A stretch of DNA of 7,050 bases from Clostridia bacterium. GTDB lineage: Bacteria; Bacillota; Clostridia; Oscillospirales; QAMX01. Positions within the stretch are counted from its first letter, which is position 1, and each line of letters starts with the position of its first letter. A model generated the notes under the pieces. That model was given only the letters and a program-made list of their open reading frames with translations, did no database searches and was not told where the DNA came from. This document shows, piece by piece, positions 1 to 5,901 of the stretch. The translations under genes were made by a program, and so were the position numbers. The stretch covers positions 1 to 7,050 of the forward strand of contig JAFYLV010000197.1 of the NCBI GenBank assembly GCA_017556885.1, read 5' to 3'.

Positions 1-11
1 GCCACAACTTT

Positions 12-20
12 TGATATAAT
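12..20 (+). promoter_or_regulatory. Extended -10 promoter for the four-helix-bundle/Nudix pair
   Basis: TGATATAAT matches the extended -10 consensus TGnTATAAT exactly. The -35 region would lie outside the window. Transcription would begin near base 27, giving a very short leader of about 16 bases, most of it the ribosome binding site AAGGAAGGTG at 28-37. The first gene starts at 43. This is inferred from motif and position only. Confidence 0.7.
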
Positions 21-42
21 ACTGACGAAGGAAGGTGCTTTT

Positions 43-396
43 ATGTCAGAAAACAAATTGCTTGATCTATCTTTTGAATTTGCCGTTGCTATTGTTAATC
101 TTGTTGATGGGGTAACTGCGCCAAAAAGTTCATACATGACCGATCAGCTTGCAAGAGCAGGCACATCCGTTGGTGCAAATATCCACGAAGCGCAGTATGC
201 ACAGAGCAAGAAAGACTTTGTTGCGAAGTTGGAAATCGCTTTGAAAGAATCCAACGAAACCAGCTATTGGCTGAAACTGATGTGTGAAACCAATAGAATA
301 GATACGACTACTTATCAATACACCGAAAAGCTTTGTGGTAACATTCGTAGGCTTTTGATCGCATCCTGCCGAACCGCAAAGGAGAATGCAAAATGA
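43..396 (+). CDS. Four-helix-bundle protein (23S rRNA intervening-sequence/S23 family)
   Basis: A 117-residue soluble, largely helical protein. It carries the family pattern: Ser29-Ser30 and Gln35-Leu-Ala-Arg38, then Ser42-Val-Gly-Ala-Asn46-Ile-His-Glu49, then Asp58-Phe with the segment Leu63 to Trp76 containing IALKESNET and YWL. Length is normal for the family (about 115-125). Members were first named from genes inside 23S rRNA intervening sequences, but most, as here, are free-standing. The fold is shared with Avd, the accessory protein of diversity-generating retroelements. Biochemical function is unknown; binding to nucleic acid or a partner protein is plausible. The start is supported by AAGGAAGGTG just upstream and a strong promoter. 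The gene overlaps the Nudix gene by four bases (ATGA), so the two are very probably co-translated. Base composition is AT-richer than the hydrolase genes downstream. No reverse transcriptase or rRNA sequence is visible near it. Confidence 0.9.
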   Translation: MSENKLLDLSFEFAVAIVNLVDGVTAPKSSYMTDQLARAGTSVGANIHEAQYAQSKKDFVAKLEIALKESNETSYWLKLMCETNRIDTTTYQYTEKLCGNIRRLLIASCRTAKENAK

Positions 397-809
397 TAAC
401 AGAAAAATCCTGCGGTGCCATTGTTTACACATGCGAGAACAGTACAATAAAATATGTAATTATCCGTTCCAAAGAAGGAATATACGGATTCCCTAAAGGT
501 CATATAGAAGGAACAGAAAGTGAAATAGAAACCGCTTTACGCGAAATCTCAGAGGAAACAGGCTTGACTGTCCGGTTGATCGACGGTTTTAGAACTGAGG
601 ATACGCACAGCTTTATACGTAATGGTGAAGCAAGGTTGAAGCATATAGTATACTTTTTAGCTGAATATTCCGACCAAATACCAACTGCACAGGAAGCAGA
701 GTTAAGCAGTGTGCATTTAATGGATTATGAAACTGCTATATCAGTGTTTCAGTTCCAGAGTTCAAAAAGACTTCTGACTGAAGCTCGCAATTTTCTGATG
801 CGACAGTAG
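393..809 (+). CDS. Nudix hydrolase, bis(5'-nucleosyl)-tetraphosphatase-like
   Basis: A 138-residue cytoplasmic Nudix protein. The complete Nudix box GX5EX7REUXEEXGU spans residues 36-58: Gly36, Glu42, Arg50-Glu51, Glu54-Glu55, Gly57-Leu58. The glutamates of REUXEE bind the divalent metal that activates water. The opening residues CGAIVY (7-12) and the run GFPKGHIEGTES before and into the box resemble the asymmetric Ap4A hydrolase group, which splits diadenosine tetraphosphate to AMP and ATP. Other nucleoside-diphosphate-linked substrates cannot be excluded, because Nudix specificity is hard to read from sequence. The ATG overlaps the stop codon of the four-helix-bundle gene, with GGAG at 381-384 as ribosome binding site inside that gene. 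No separate promoter is seen. The pairing suggests coupled expression, but a functional link is only an inference. Length is normal and the gene looks intact. Confidence 0.9.
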   Translation: MITEKSCGAIVYTCENSTIKYVIIRSKEGIYGFPKGHIEGTESEIETALREISEETGLTVRLIDGFRTEDTHSFIRNGEARLKHIVYFLAEYSDQIPTAQEAELSSVHLMDYETAISVFQFQSSKRLLTEARNFLMRQ

Positions 810-811
810 GT

Positions 812-855
812 TTACACTACTTTTAGGCTTTCTTACCTCGTGTTATACTACTTTT
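812..855. repeat. Two-copy imperfect direct repeat
   Basis: TTACACTACTTTT at 812-824 recurs as TTATACTACTTTT at 843-855, 12 of 13 bases identical and offset by 31 bases. Both copies are followed some bases later by a CTTTC. The repeat lies between the Nudix stop and the terminator. A weaker match, ACAACTTTTGAT at 4-15, compares with ACTACTTTTGGT at 847-858 (10 of 12), so similar words lie on both sides of the gene pair. The function is unknown; chance similarity in AT-rich DNA is possible. Confidence 0.45.
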
Positions 856-875
856 GGTCAGTCTTTCGCAAAAAT

Positions 876-901
876 GAAAGCCACCCGACAGGGTGGCTTT
901 C
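876..901 (-). terminator. Intrinsic terminator of the minus-strand GH2 gene, possibly bidirectional
   Basis: A perfect 11-bp stem (876-886 with 891-901; GAAAGCCACCC paired to GGGTGGCTTTC) encloses a four-base loop. Read on the minus strand it is followed by ATTTTTGC, a usable T-tract, and lies 25 bases past the GH2 stop codon. On the plus strand the trailing bases are GCTTTG, a poorer tract, so it may terminate the convergent four-helix-bundle/Nudix transcript less efficiently. Confidence 0.85.
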
Positions 902-926
902 GCTTTGATAATGTTGACCGCAAAGA

Positions 927-2639
927 TCATCCCTTTTTAAGCAATTGGGAATATACGCTGAATGCTTTCTTTTCGCTTCTGTCTCGGCGGAGAAGTCCGT
1001 ATTCACTGACATCACCGGCAAGACCGTTGTCCTTGGGCCATAAGTGGTCTGCATAGAGCCAGATCGATGCGCCGTTGGCAGATCGTCTTGCACCTTCGTA
1101 TTCCGCTGCAGCGGCTGCTGCCTGCACGTCCTCATCATCGGGACCGTCGAAGGAATCGCAGGTGCGGTAACCGAATTCGGTGACGATGACGGGCTTTTTG
1201 GGGAAGTCGTTGCGCAGACCGGCAACGGTTTCTGCGATGGCATCTCCGGCCTCAACGGGATCGAAATCCTTATTTTTGTTGTAAATACGGCCGAAAATGG
1301 TTCGATAGGTGTTGAAGCAGATGACGTCATCTTCGCGGAAGAAATTCTTACGTTCCTTGTGCCGCGCATGATTGGATACATGCGTTACAAGGCGTGAAGG
1401 ATCCATCTGTTTTGCGATTCGGATAAGGGCATCCTGGTTACGGATGACGTTTTCCTCCGGCTCCTCGTTTTCGTTGGAAACGCTCCAAAGAATGACGGAG
1501 GGATGGCTTCTGTCACGGCGTATCATGCGGACAAGGCATTCGCGGGCAGCGCAGTAAACTGCTTCGTTGTATATCGGAGCTTCGGCTTTGTAAATACCGA
1601 GTCTGGATCCGCCGTATCCGCAAAGGGGGATCTCCACCAGCAGACAAAGACCGAGTCGGTCTGCCTCATCCAGCTCACGTACATCGTGCGGATAGTGACA
1701 CATGCGGATGAAATTCGCACCGGAGGCTTTGATATTGGCAAAATCCGCGGATACCGCCGTATCGGAGGCGGCTCCGCCGGTGGCGGGATGATCTTCGTGA
1801 CGGTTATAGCCGCGAAGGAAGATCTCCGAGCCGTTAAGAAGGATCTTTCCGTCCTTTGCCTCGATGGAGCGGAAGCCAAACGTGCGGATGACGCGGTCGA
1901 TGACTTTATTGTCCTTCATAAGTGTAAATTCCGCGCGGTAGAGATGCGGCGCATCCGGGCTCCAGGGCGAGATATTGTTGAGAGTGATCTCGCATTCGGC
2001 GATTTCGGCTGCAGTTATGGTTTTCCGTACGAGTTCCGTCTCAACAGCATCAAGGATGCGAAGTGCAATTGTATTCGCATCACCTGCATTGCCGATCTCT
2101 GCCGTGAGGCTTGCATTACCAAGGTGATCGGCGATTACGTATGCATCACGAATGTACGTGTGCGATGTTGCATAAAGCGTTACATCACGAAGGATGCCAC
2201 CGCAGTTCTTCCAGAAAAAGGAGGTAGGAAGCTGGCCGGGAACCCTGCGTACATCTACGCGTACACAAAGTTCGGTTTCGCATCCGGGGCGGACAAAATC
2301 GGTAATATCAAATTCAAAGGGGAGGAATCCCTGTTCACTGCGTCCGACAAAAGCTCCGCCGACAAAGACGGAGGCATCATAATTGACGGCATCGAAACGG
2401 AGCACGATCCGTTTTCCGCTGTAGGCACCCGGGATGGAGATACGGCGGCAGAACCAGAACACGCCCTCGGCGTAGGGACGCTCCGGAATACAGTGTGCCA
2501 AATCGGCGGGCAGTGTAACAACTCTCCCGTTCGTTGCATCAAATGCAGGACAGACCATGATCTCTGTCGGATCTTCAATCAGTCTCCAGACACCGCCAAG
2601 ATCCACGGGACCTCGGATGTCATCAAATTTAGTTAACAT
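927..2639 (-). CDS. Glycoside hydrolase family 2 (beta-galactosidase/beta-glucuronidase-like), cytoplasmic
   Basis: A 570-residue retaining exo-beta-glycosidase of GH2 with the minimal three-domain plan: jelly-roll sugar-binding domain (about 10-157), Ig-like sandwich (about 160-255) and TIM barrel (about 265-567). Family residues are clear: Asn279-Arg-His-Glu282, His315-Tyr-Pro, acid/base Glu390 in SVSNE, and nucleophile Glu488 in VTEFG. The 98-residue spacing between the two glutamates is normal. Length fits beta-glucuronidase-sized members rather than the 1000-residue LacZ type. The C-terminal stretch EYGLLRRDRSEKKAF lacks the Asn-x-Lys motif typical of uronate-specific beta-glucuronidases, so a neutral beta-galactoside-type substrate seems likelier, but this is not settled. 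No signal peptide is present, which implies a cytoplasmic enzyme acting on imported oligosaccharides. The ATG is preceded by GGAGG (complement of 2650-2654) at a somewhat long 10-base spacing. It is transcribed divergently from the acyltransferase-GH2-GH28 operon and is probably co-regulated with it. Confidence 0.93.
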   Translation of the reverse strand: MLTKFDDIRGPVDLGGVWRLIEDPTEIMVCPAFDATNGRVVTLPADLAHCIPERPYAEGVFWFCRRISIPGAYSGKRIVLRFDAVNYDASVFVGGAFVGRSEQGFLPFEFDITDFVRPGCETELCVRVDVRRVPGQLPTSFFWKNCGGILRDVTLYATSHTYIRDAYVIADHLGNASLTAEIGNAGDANTIALRILDAVETELVRKTITAAEIAECEITLNNISPWSPDAPHLYRAEFTLMKDNKVIDRVIRTFGFRSIEAKDGKILLNGSEIFLRGYNRHEDHPATGGAASDTAVSADFANIKASGANFIRMCHYPHDVRELDEADRLGLCLLVEIPLCGYGGSRLGIYKAEAPIYNEAVYCAARECLVRMIRRDRSHPSVILWSVSNENEEPEENVIRNQDALIRIAKQMDPSRLVTHVSNHARHKERKNFFREDDVICFNTYRTIFGRIYNKNKDFDPVEAGDAIAETVAGLRNDFPKKPVIVTEFGYRTCDSFDGPDDEDVQAAAAAAEYEGARRSANGASIWLYADHLWPKDNGLAGDVSEYGLLRRDRSEKKAFSVYSQLLKKG

Positions 2640-2672
2640 CGTTCAAATACCTCCATGAGTATTTATAAGCTT

Positions 2673-2701
2673 ATTTTAACATAGATTTTCCTTTCTGTAT
2701 A
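2673..2701 (-). promoter_or_regulatory. Promoter of the minus-strand GH2 gene
   Basis: On the minus strand TATACA (complement of 2696-2701, four of six matches to TTGACA) lies 17 bases before TAAAAT (complement of 2673-2678). A TGT precedes the -10, making an extended TGnTAAAAT. Transcription would begin near 2666, giving a leader of about 27 bases. A perfect 10-bp palindrome ATAAGCTTAT (2665-2674) overlaps the predicted start and the edge of the -10; it could be an operator or chance. Confidence 0.6.
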
Positions 2702-2721
2702 CTGTCTTTTTTACCCGACAG
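2702..2721. promoter_or_regulatory. Inverted repeat between divergent promoters, candidate shared regulator site
   Basis: CTGTC (2702-2706) and GACAG (2717-2721) form an inverted repeat with a 10-base spacer. It fills the gap between the minus-strand -35 (2696-2701) and the plus-strand -35 (2723-2728). Its centre is about 46 bases upstream of both predicted transcription starts, a position suited to an activator touching both polymerases. The arms are short, so this is a candidate only, and no regulator gene is in the window. Confidence 0.35.
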
Positions 2722-2722
2722 A

Positions 2723-2751
2723 TTGACAAAGGTATGTTCATGTGTTATTCT
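2723..2751 (+). promoter_or_regulatory. Promoter of the acyltransferase-GH2-GH28 operon
   Basis: A perfect -35 TTGACA (2723-2728) is followed after 17 bases by TATTCT (2746-2751). TGT just before it gives an extended -10 TGnTATTCT. Transcription should begin near 2758, about 94 bases before the chosen start codon of the first gene. The match is strong enough to suggest high basal activity, which fits control by an operator or by the terminator in the leader. ACCGGT (2754-2759) overlaps the predicted start point. Confidence 0.75.
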
Positions 2752-2791
2752 TAACCGGTAGACGGAATGTTGCCTTCTGTTTATGAATTTC

Positions 2792-2822
2792 ACCGCGAGA
2801 ATTGAATCGTCGCGGTTTTTTT
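2792..2822 (+). terminator. Intrinsic terminator inside the operon leader (candidate attenuator)
   Basis: A seven-pair stem ACCGCGA (2792-2798) with TCGCGGT (2810-2816) and an 11-base loop is followed directly by seven T residues (2816-2822). Read on the minus strand there is no T-tract, so it is oriented plus. It stands between the operon promoter and the acyltransferase ribosome binding site, and no plus-strand gene lies upstream for it to terminate: the preceding neighbour is divergent. This suggests conditional termination of a leader of roughly 65 bases, or a small RNA. A 12-codon ORF with only a weak ribosome binding site (ATG at 2767, TGA at 2803-2805 in the loop) overlaps the left arm, so its translation could block the hairpin. 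No known riboswitch is recognisable. Confidence 0.65.
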
Positions 2823-2839
2823 ATGCCATTTTACCGGTC

Positions 2840-2844
2840 GGAGG
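2840..2844 (+). promoter_or_regulatory. Ribosome binding site that fixes the acyltransferase start
   Basis: GGAGG lies seven bases before the ATG at 2852. The in-frame upstream ATG at 2783 has no purine-rich site before it, and its first codons are the terminator hairpin and T-tract, so translation from 2852 is far likelier. A second ACCGGT (2833-2838) ends just before this site. Confidence 0.8.
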
Positions 2845-2851
2845 AATCACA

Positions 2852-4138
2852 ATGGAGCCGAATTACAAAAATAAAAAAAGATACAATACGTCAAAATATC
2901 CCATCCGCCAGCCGTTGTTTTTTACCTGGCTGATCGCTCTTTTATCCCGCATCATGCTCATCGGTAAGGACTACCGGGTGGAAAAGATCCATATGGACAG
3001 ACTGAAGCCGCCGTATATGCTTCTGTCCAACCATATGTATTTCATCGATTTTGAGATTGCCGCGATGGGAACCTTTCCGCATCGAGTCAATAACGTTGTC
3101 AGTGTGGACGGATATTACCGCCGCCCCTGGCTGATGGAGCTGATCGGCTGCATCTGTAAACGAAAATTTGTCAATGACCTGCACCTTGTACGTGCCATCA
3201 ATAAGGTTCTGAAGCGCGGAGACATTCTCTGCATGTATCCCGAGGCGCGCTATACCCCCATCGGAACAACGGCTTATCTGCCGGAGTCCCTCGGAAAGCT
3301 TATTAAGATGAATAAGGTGCCGGTTGTAGTTAATATTCATCACGGTAATCATCTGCATACACCGTTCTGGAATTTCCGCAAGCCCCGTAAAGTGCCGATG
3401 CACATGACCATGACGCAAATCCTGACGGCTGAGGATGTGCAGCGCATGAGCATTGAAGAGATCAATGCCGCACTGCATGAGGCATTCCGTTATGATGAGT
3501 ATCGCTATCAGAAGGAAAACGGGATCAAAATTACGGAACCCTACCGCGCAGAAGGTATTCATAAGGTTCTCTATCAGTGCCCCGCCTGCGGTACGGAATC
3601 CCGCATGAACTCCGAAGGTGCGGAGATCTTCTGCGAAGTCTGCGGTAAGCGCTGGGAGTTGACGGAAGAGGGCAGCTTGCGTGCGCTTAGCGGGGAAACC
3701 GAGTTTTCGCATGTGCCCGACTGGTTTGAGTGGGAGCGCGAAAACGTCCGCCGTGAGGTGGAAAGCGGAAATTATCGGTTTGAAGATGATGTGGACGTCT
3801 ACTCGCTTCCGCGCTGCTGGCGCTTTGAACACCTTGGGGATGCAAAGCTTACGCATGATGCGGAGAACGGATTCATTATCTCCGGCCGCTACAGAGAGCA
3901 GGACTGGGTTATTCAGCGCCTTCCCGGCGGCATGAACAGCCTGCATGTGGAGTATGATTACTGTTATCTGCGTCCGGAGGACTGCATCGATATCTCTACG
4001 GAAAATGACTCTTTCTATTGCTATCCCCAAAAACAGAATGTAGTCACAAAGCTTGGCTTTGCCGTTGAGGCGGCGCATCAGTTGCACCAGGCAAGGATCG
4101 CGGAGAAGAAGGCAGCTCGTAAAGCCGCGGTGAAGTAA
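2852..4138 (+). CDS. Lysophospholipid acyltransferase-like protein (PlsC family) with C-terminal zinc ribbon
   Basis: A 428-residue protein. A hydrophobic stretch at about 22-37 precedes the acyltransferase domain. The catalytic HX4D motif is His61 to Asp66 in SNHMYFID, and the glycerol-phosphate-binding motif appears as YPEAR at 129-133 in place of the usual FPEGT. Enzymes of this family move an acyl chain from acyl-ACP or acyl-CoA to a lysophosphatidic acid or related acceptor at the inner face of the membrane. After the domain comes a four-cysteine zinc ribbon (Cys243, Cys246, Cys261, Cys264), then a C-terminal region of about 160 residues rich in aromatic and acidic residues that I do not recognise. 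Classical PlsC proteins are about 240 residues, so this is a long variant. The tail is basic and alanine-rich (AARKAAVK). An upstream in-frame ATG at 2783 would add 23 residues but lacks a ribosome binding site. It heads an apparent operon with GH2 and GH28-like genes, an unexpected setting for lipid synthesis. The actual acceptor is unknown. Confidence 0.85.
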   Translation: MEPNYKNKKRYNTSKYPIRQPLFFTWLIALLSRIMLIGKDYRVEKIHMDRLKPPYMLLSNHMYFIDFEIAAMGTFPHRVNNVVSVDGYYRRPWLMELIGCICKRKFVNDLHLVRAINKVLKRGDILCMYPEARYTPIGTTAYLPESLGKLIKMNKVPVVVNIHHGNHLHTPFWNFRKPRKVPMHMTMTQILTAEDVQRMSIEEINAALHEAFRYDEYRYQKENGIKITEPYRAEGIHKVLYQCPACGTESRMNSEGAEIFCEVCGKRWELTEEGSLRALSGETEFSHVPDWFEWERENVRREVESGNYRFEDDVDVYSLPRCWRFEHLGDAKLTHDAENGFIISGRYREQDWVIQRLPGGMNSLHVEYDYCYLRPEDCIDISTENDSFYCYPQKQNVVTKLGFAVEAAHQLHQARIAEKKAARKAAVK

Positions 4139-4139
4139 G

Positions 4140-5861
4140 ATGAAGAAACAGGAACTAAACCTTAACCTGAAAACACCTTACGAGTCCACTGACGATGCAT
4201 GGAATGAATACCCACGGCCGCAGCTGAAGCGTGATTCCTGGATAAATCTCAACGGAAAATGGAACTTGTCCGTCAGAGATGTGACTGGTGTTGATACACC
4301 GGTCGGAGAAGTAACTGTACCTTTTCCGCCGGAGTCGCGTTTATCCGGTATTTCCCGTACGCTTGAAAAGGGGGAACGTTGGGTATATTCCCGCAGCTTT
4401 GCTCTTTTGGATTCGTTTAACTCTGGGCGCATCCTACTGCATTTTGGCGCGGTGGACCAGATCGCGGAGGTTTTTGTAAACGGAATCCGTTCGGCTGCGC
4501 ATATCGGAGGTTACCTGCCCTTCAGTGTTGATATTACGGATGTATTGAAGGAAGGGGAGAACCATCTGACTGTCGTTGTTGCGGATGATCTTTCCCTTGA
4601 TTTTCCGTATGGGAAGCAGCGCCGTAAGCGTGGCGGTATGTGGTATACTCCGATTTCCGGTATCTGGCAAACGGTTTGGATGGAACATGTTCCGGAATCC
4701 TATATCCGGGATATCCGAATCACCCCGTCGCTCGACCGAGTCCGGATCGAATTCTCCGGCGGAGCCGAGCAGAAATACATTTCGATTCCCGATGCCGGAA
4801 TCTCTGCGGATTTCCATGGTGACGTATTTGAAACCGAGATCCGTATGCCGCATCATTGGAGTCCGGAGGACCCGTTCCTGTACCGGTTTACGGTAAGTGC
4901 CGGGGAAGACCGCGTGGAATCTTATTTTGCACTCCGTACGGTTTCGGTGGAGATTCGGGATAAGATGCCGGTCATCTGCTTAAACGGCAAGCCGTTTTTC
5001 TTCCACGGCCTTTTGGATCAGGGATATTTCAGTGACGGAATCTATATGCCCGGAGGCCCCGAAGGGTTCCGCGATGATATCCGGAATGCAAAGAAGTTTG
5101 GTTTTAATATGCTTCGAAAGCATATTAAGGTCGAACCCGATATCTTCTACTACGAGTGTGACCGACTGGGTATGCTCGTTTTTCAGGATATGCCCAACAG
5201 TGGCCGGTACCGTTATCTTATGGATACGGTTCTGCCAACATTTGGACTGAAATACAGCTTACCCCGAAGGGCTTCGAAAACTCGCCGCTGCGCCTTTGAA
5301 AGCATGTCCCGAGAGATTGTACACAGACTGTACAATCACCCGTCCGTAGTCTATTATACCGTATTTAACGAGGGCTGGGGGCAGTACGATACCACACGTG
5401 TCTACCGCGAATTGAAGGCATTGGATCCTTCACGCGTATGGGATGCCGCGTCCGGCTGGTTCAAGGGCGGAGAAAGTGACGTTATTTCCGAGCACGTCTA
5501 TTTCCGTAAAATTCGGCTGCGGCCGCATAAGCAACGCCCTCTGGTTTTGTCGGAATTCGGCGGCTATTCCTGCCGTATCGACGGACATTGCTTTAACAAC
5601 TCGAAAAATTACGGTTACTCAACCTGTCGGGATGTAGCTTCCTTTACGGATGCCCTGAAAAAACTTTATCTCGACGAGATCGTTCCCTCGGTCCGTAATG
5701 GTCTTTGCGCCGCGGTGTTAACGCAGCTTTCTGATGTTGAGGATGAGACCAACGGACTTCTTACCTATGACCGCGAGATTCTTAAGCCGGATCAAAGCGT
5801 TATGCTCTTTATCGCAAAGACCCTTTATAGCACATTCCGGGATACACACGGCAAAAAATAA
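4140..5861 (+). CDS. Glycoside hydrolase family 2 enzyme (second copy, divergent subtype)
   Basis: A 573-residue GH2 enzyme with jelly-roll domain (about 30-182), a short Ig-like domain (about 188-270) and TIM barrel (about 277-560). The acid/base is Glu411 in FNEGWGQYD and the nucleophile Glu472 in LSEFGGY. The 61-residue interval between them is much shorter than the 98 of the minus-strand GH2, so this is a different subtype. Other marks are LNGKPFFFHGLLDQGYFSDG near 281-300 and NMLRKHIKVEPD near 323-334, seen in many uncharacterised Firmicute and Bacteroidota GH2 proteins. Specificity could be a beta-galactoside, beta-mannoside or another linkage. There is no signal peptide, so it is probably cytoplasmic. 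The ATG is one base beyond the acyltransferase stop. The ribosome binding site is weak (GGTGA at 4129-4133), which points to translational coupling. No terminator lies between it and the next gene. Confidence 0.92.
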   Translation: MKKQELNLNLKTPYESTDDAWNEYPRPQLKRDSWINLNGKWNLSVRDVTGVDTPVGEVTVPFPPESRLSGISRTLEKGERWVYSRSFALLDSFNSGRILLHFGAVDQIAEVFVNGIRSAAHIGGYLPFSVDITDVLKEGENHLTVVVADDLSLDFPYGKQRRKRGGMWYTPISGIWQTVWMEHVPESYIRDIRITPSLDRVRIEFSGGAEQKYISIPDAGISADFHGDVFETEIRMPHHWSPEDPFLYRFTVSAGEDRVESYFALRTVSVEIRDKMPVICLNGKPFFFHGLLDQGYFSDGIYMPGGPEGFRDDIRNAKKFGFNMLRKHIKVEPDIFYYECDRLGMLVFQDMPNSGRYRYLMDTVLPTFGLKYSLPRRASKTRRCAFESMSREIVHRLYNHPSVVYYTVFNEGWGQYDTTRVYRELKALDPSRVWDAASGWFKGGESDVISEHVYFRKIRLRPHKQRPLVLSEFGGYSCRIDGHCFNNSKNYGYSTCRDVASFTDALKKLYLDEIVPSVRNGLCAAVLTQLSDVEDETNGLLTYDREILKPDQSVMLFIAKTLYSTFRDTHGKK

Positions 5862-5901
5862 TACGGTCAAGGATATACGCGAAACTACGGAGGTATAGAA
5901 T

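Noticed and set aside
43..396. Diversity-generating retroelement accessory protein (Avd)
   Set aside because: The fold is shared, but no reverse transcriptase, template repeat or variable repeat is visible nearby, and the sequence pattern fits the general S23 four-helix-bundle family.
43..396. An rRNA intervening sequence carrying the S23-type gene
   Set aside because: Neither flank shows 23S rRNA sequence, and the gene has its own promoter and a coupled Nudix partner.
848..1381. Minus-strand 177-codon open frame across the terminator and the end of the GH2 gene
   Set aside because: It reads through the terminator hairpin and overlaps the GH2 barrel in another frame, with no domain or ribosome binding site.
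1503..2636. Long plus-strand open frame (377 codons) antisense to the minus-strand GH2
   Set aside because: Its translation has no recognisable domain, and the opposite strand encodes an unmistakable GH2 with catalytic motifs across the same span. It has no credible ribosome binding site or promoter, so it is a by-product of codon bias.
2783..2851. Upstream in-frame start adding 23 residues to the acyltransferase
   Set aside because: No ribosome binding site precedes 2783, and the extension would be encoded by the terminator hairpin and T-tract. The ATG at 2852 has GGAGG at ideal spacing.
2942..4087. Minus-strand open frame (381 codons) opposite the acyltransferase gene
   Set aside because: It mirrors the acyltransferase coding frame, whose HX4D and zinc-ribbon motifs are clear. 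It has no ribosome binding site and no domain.
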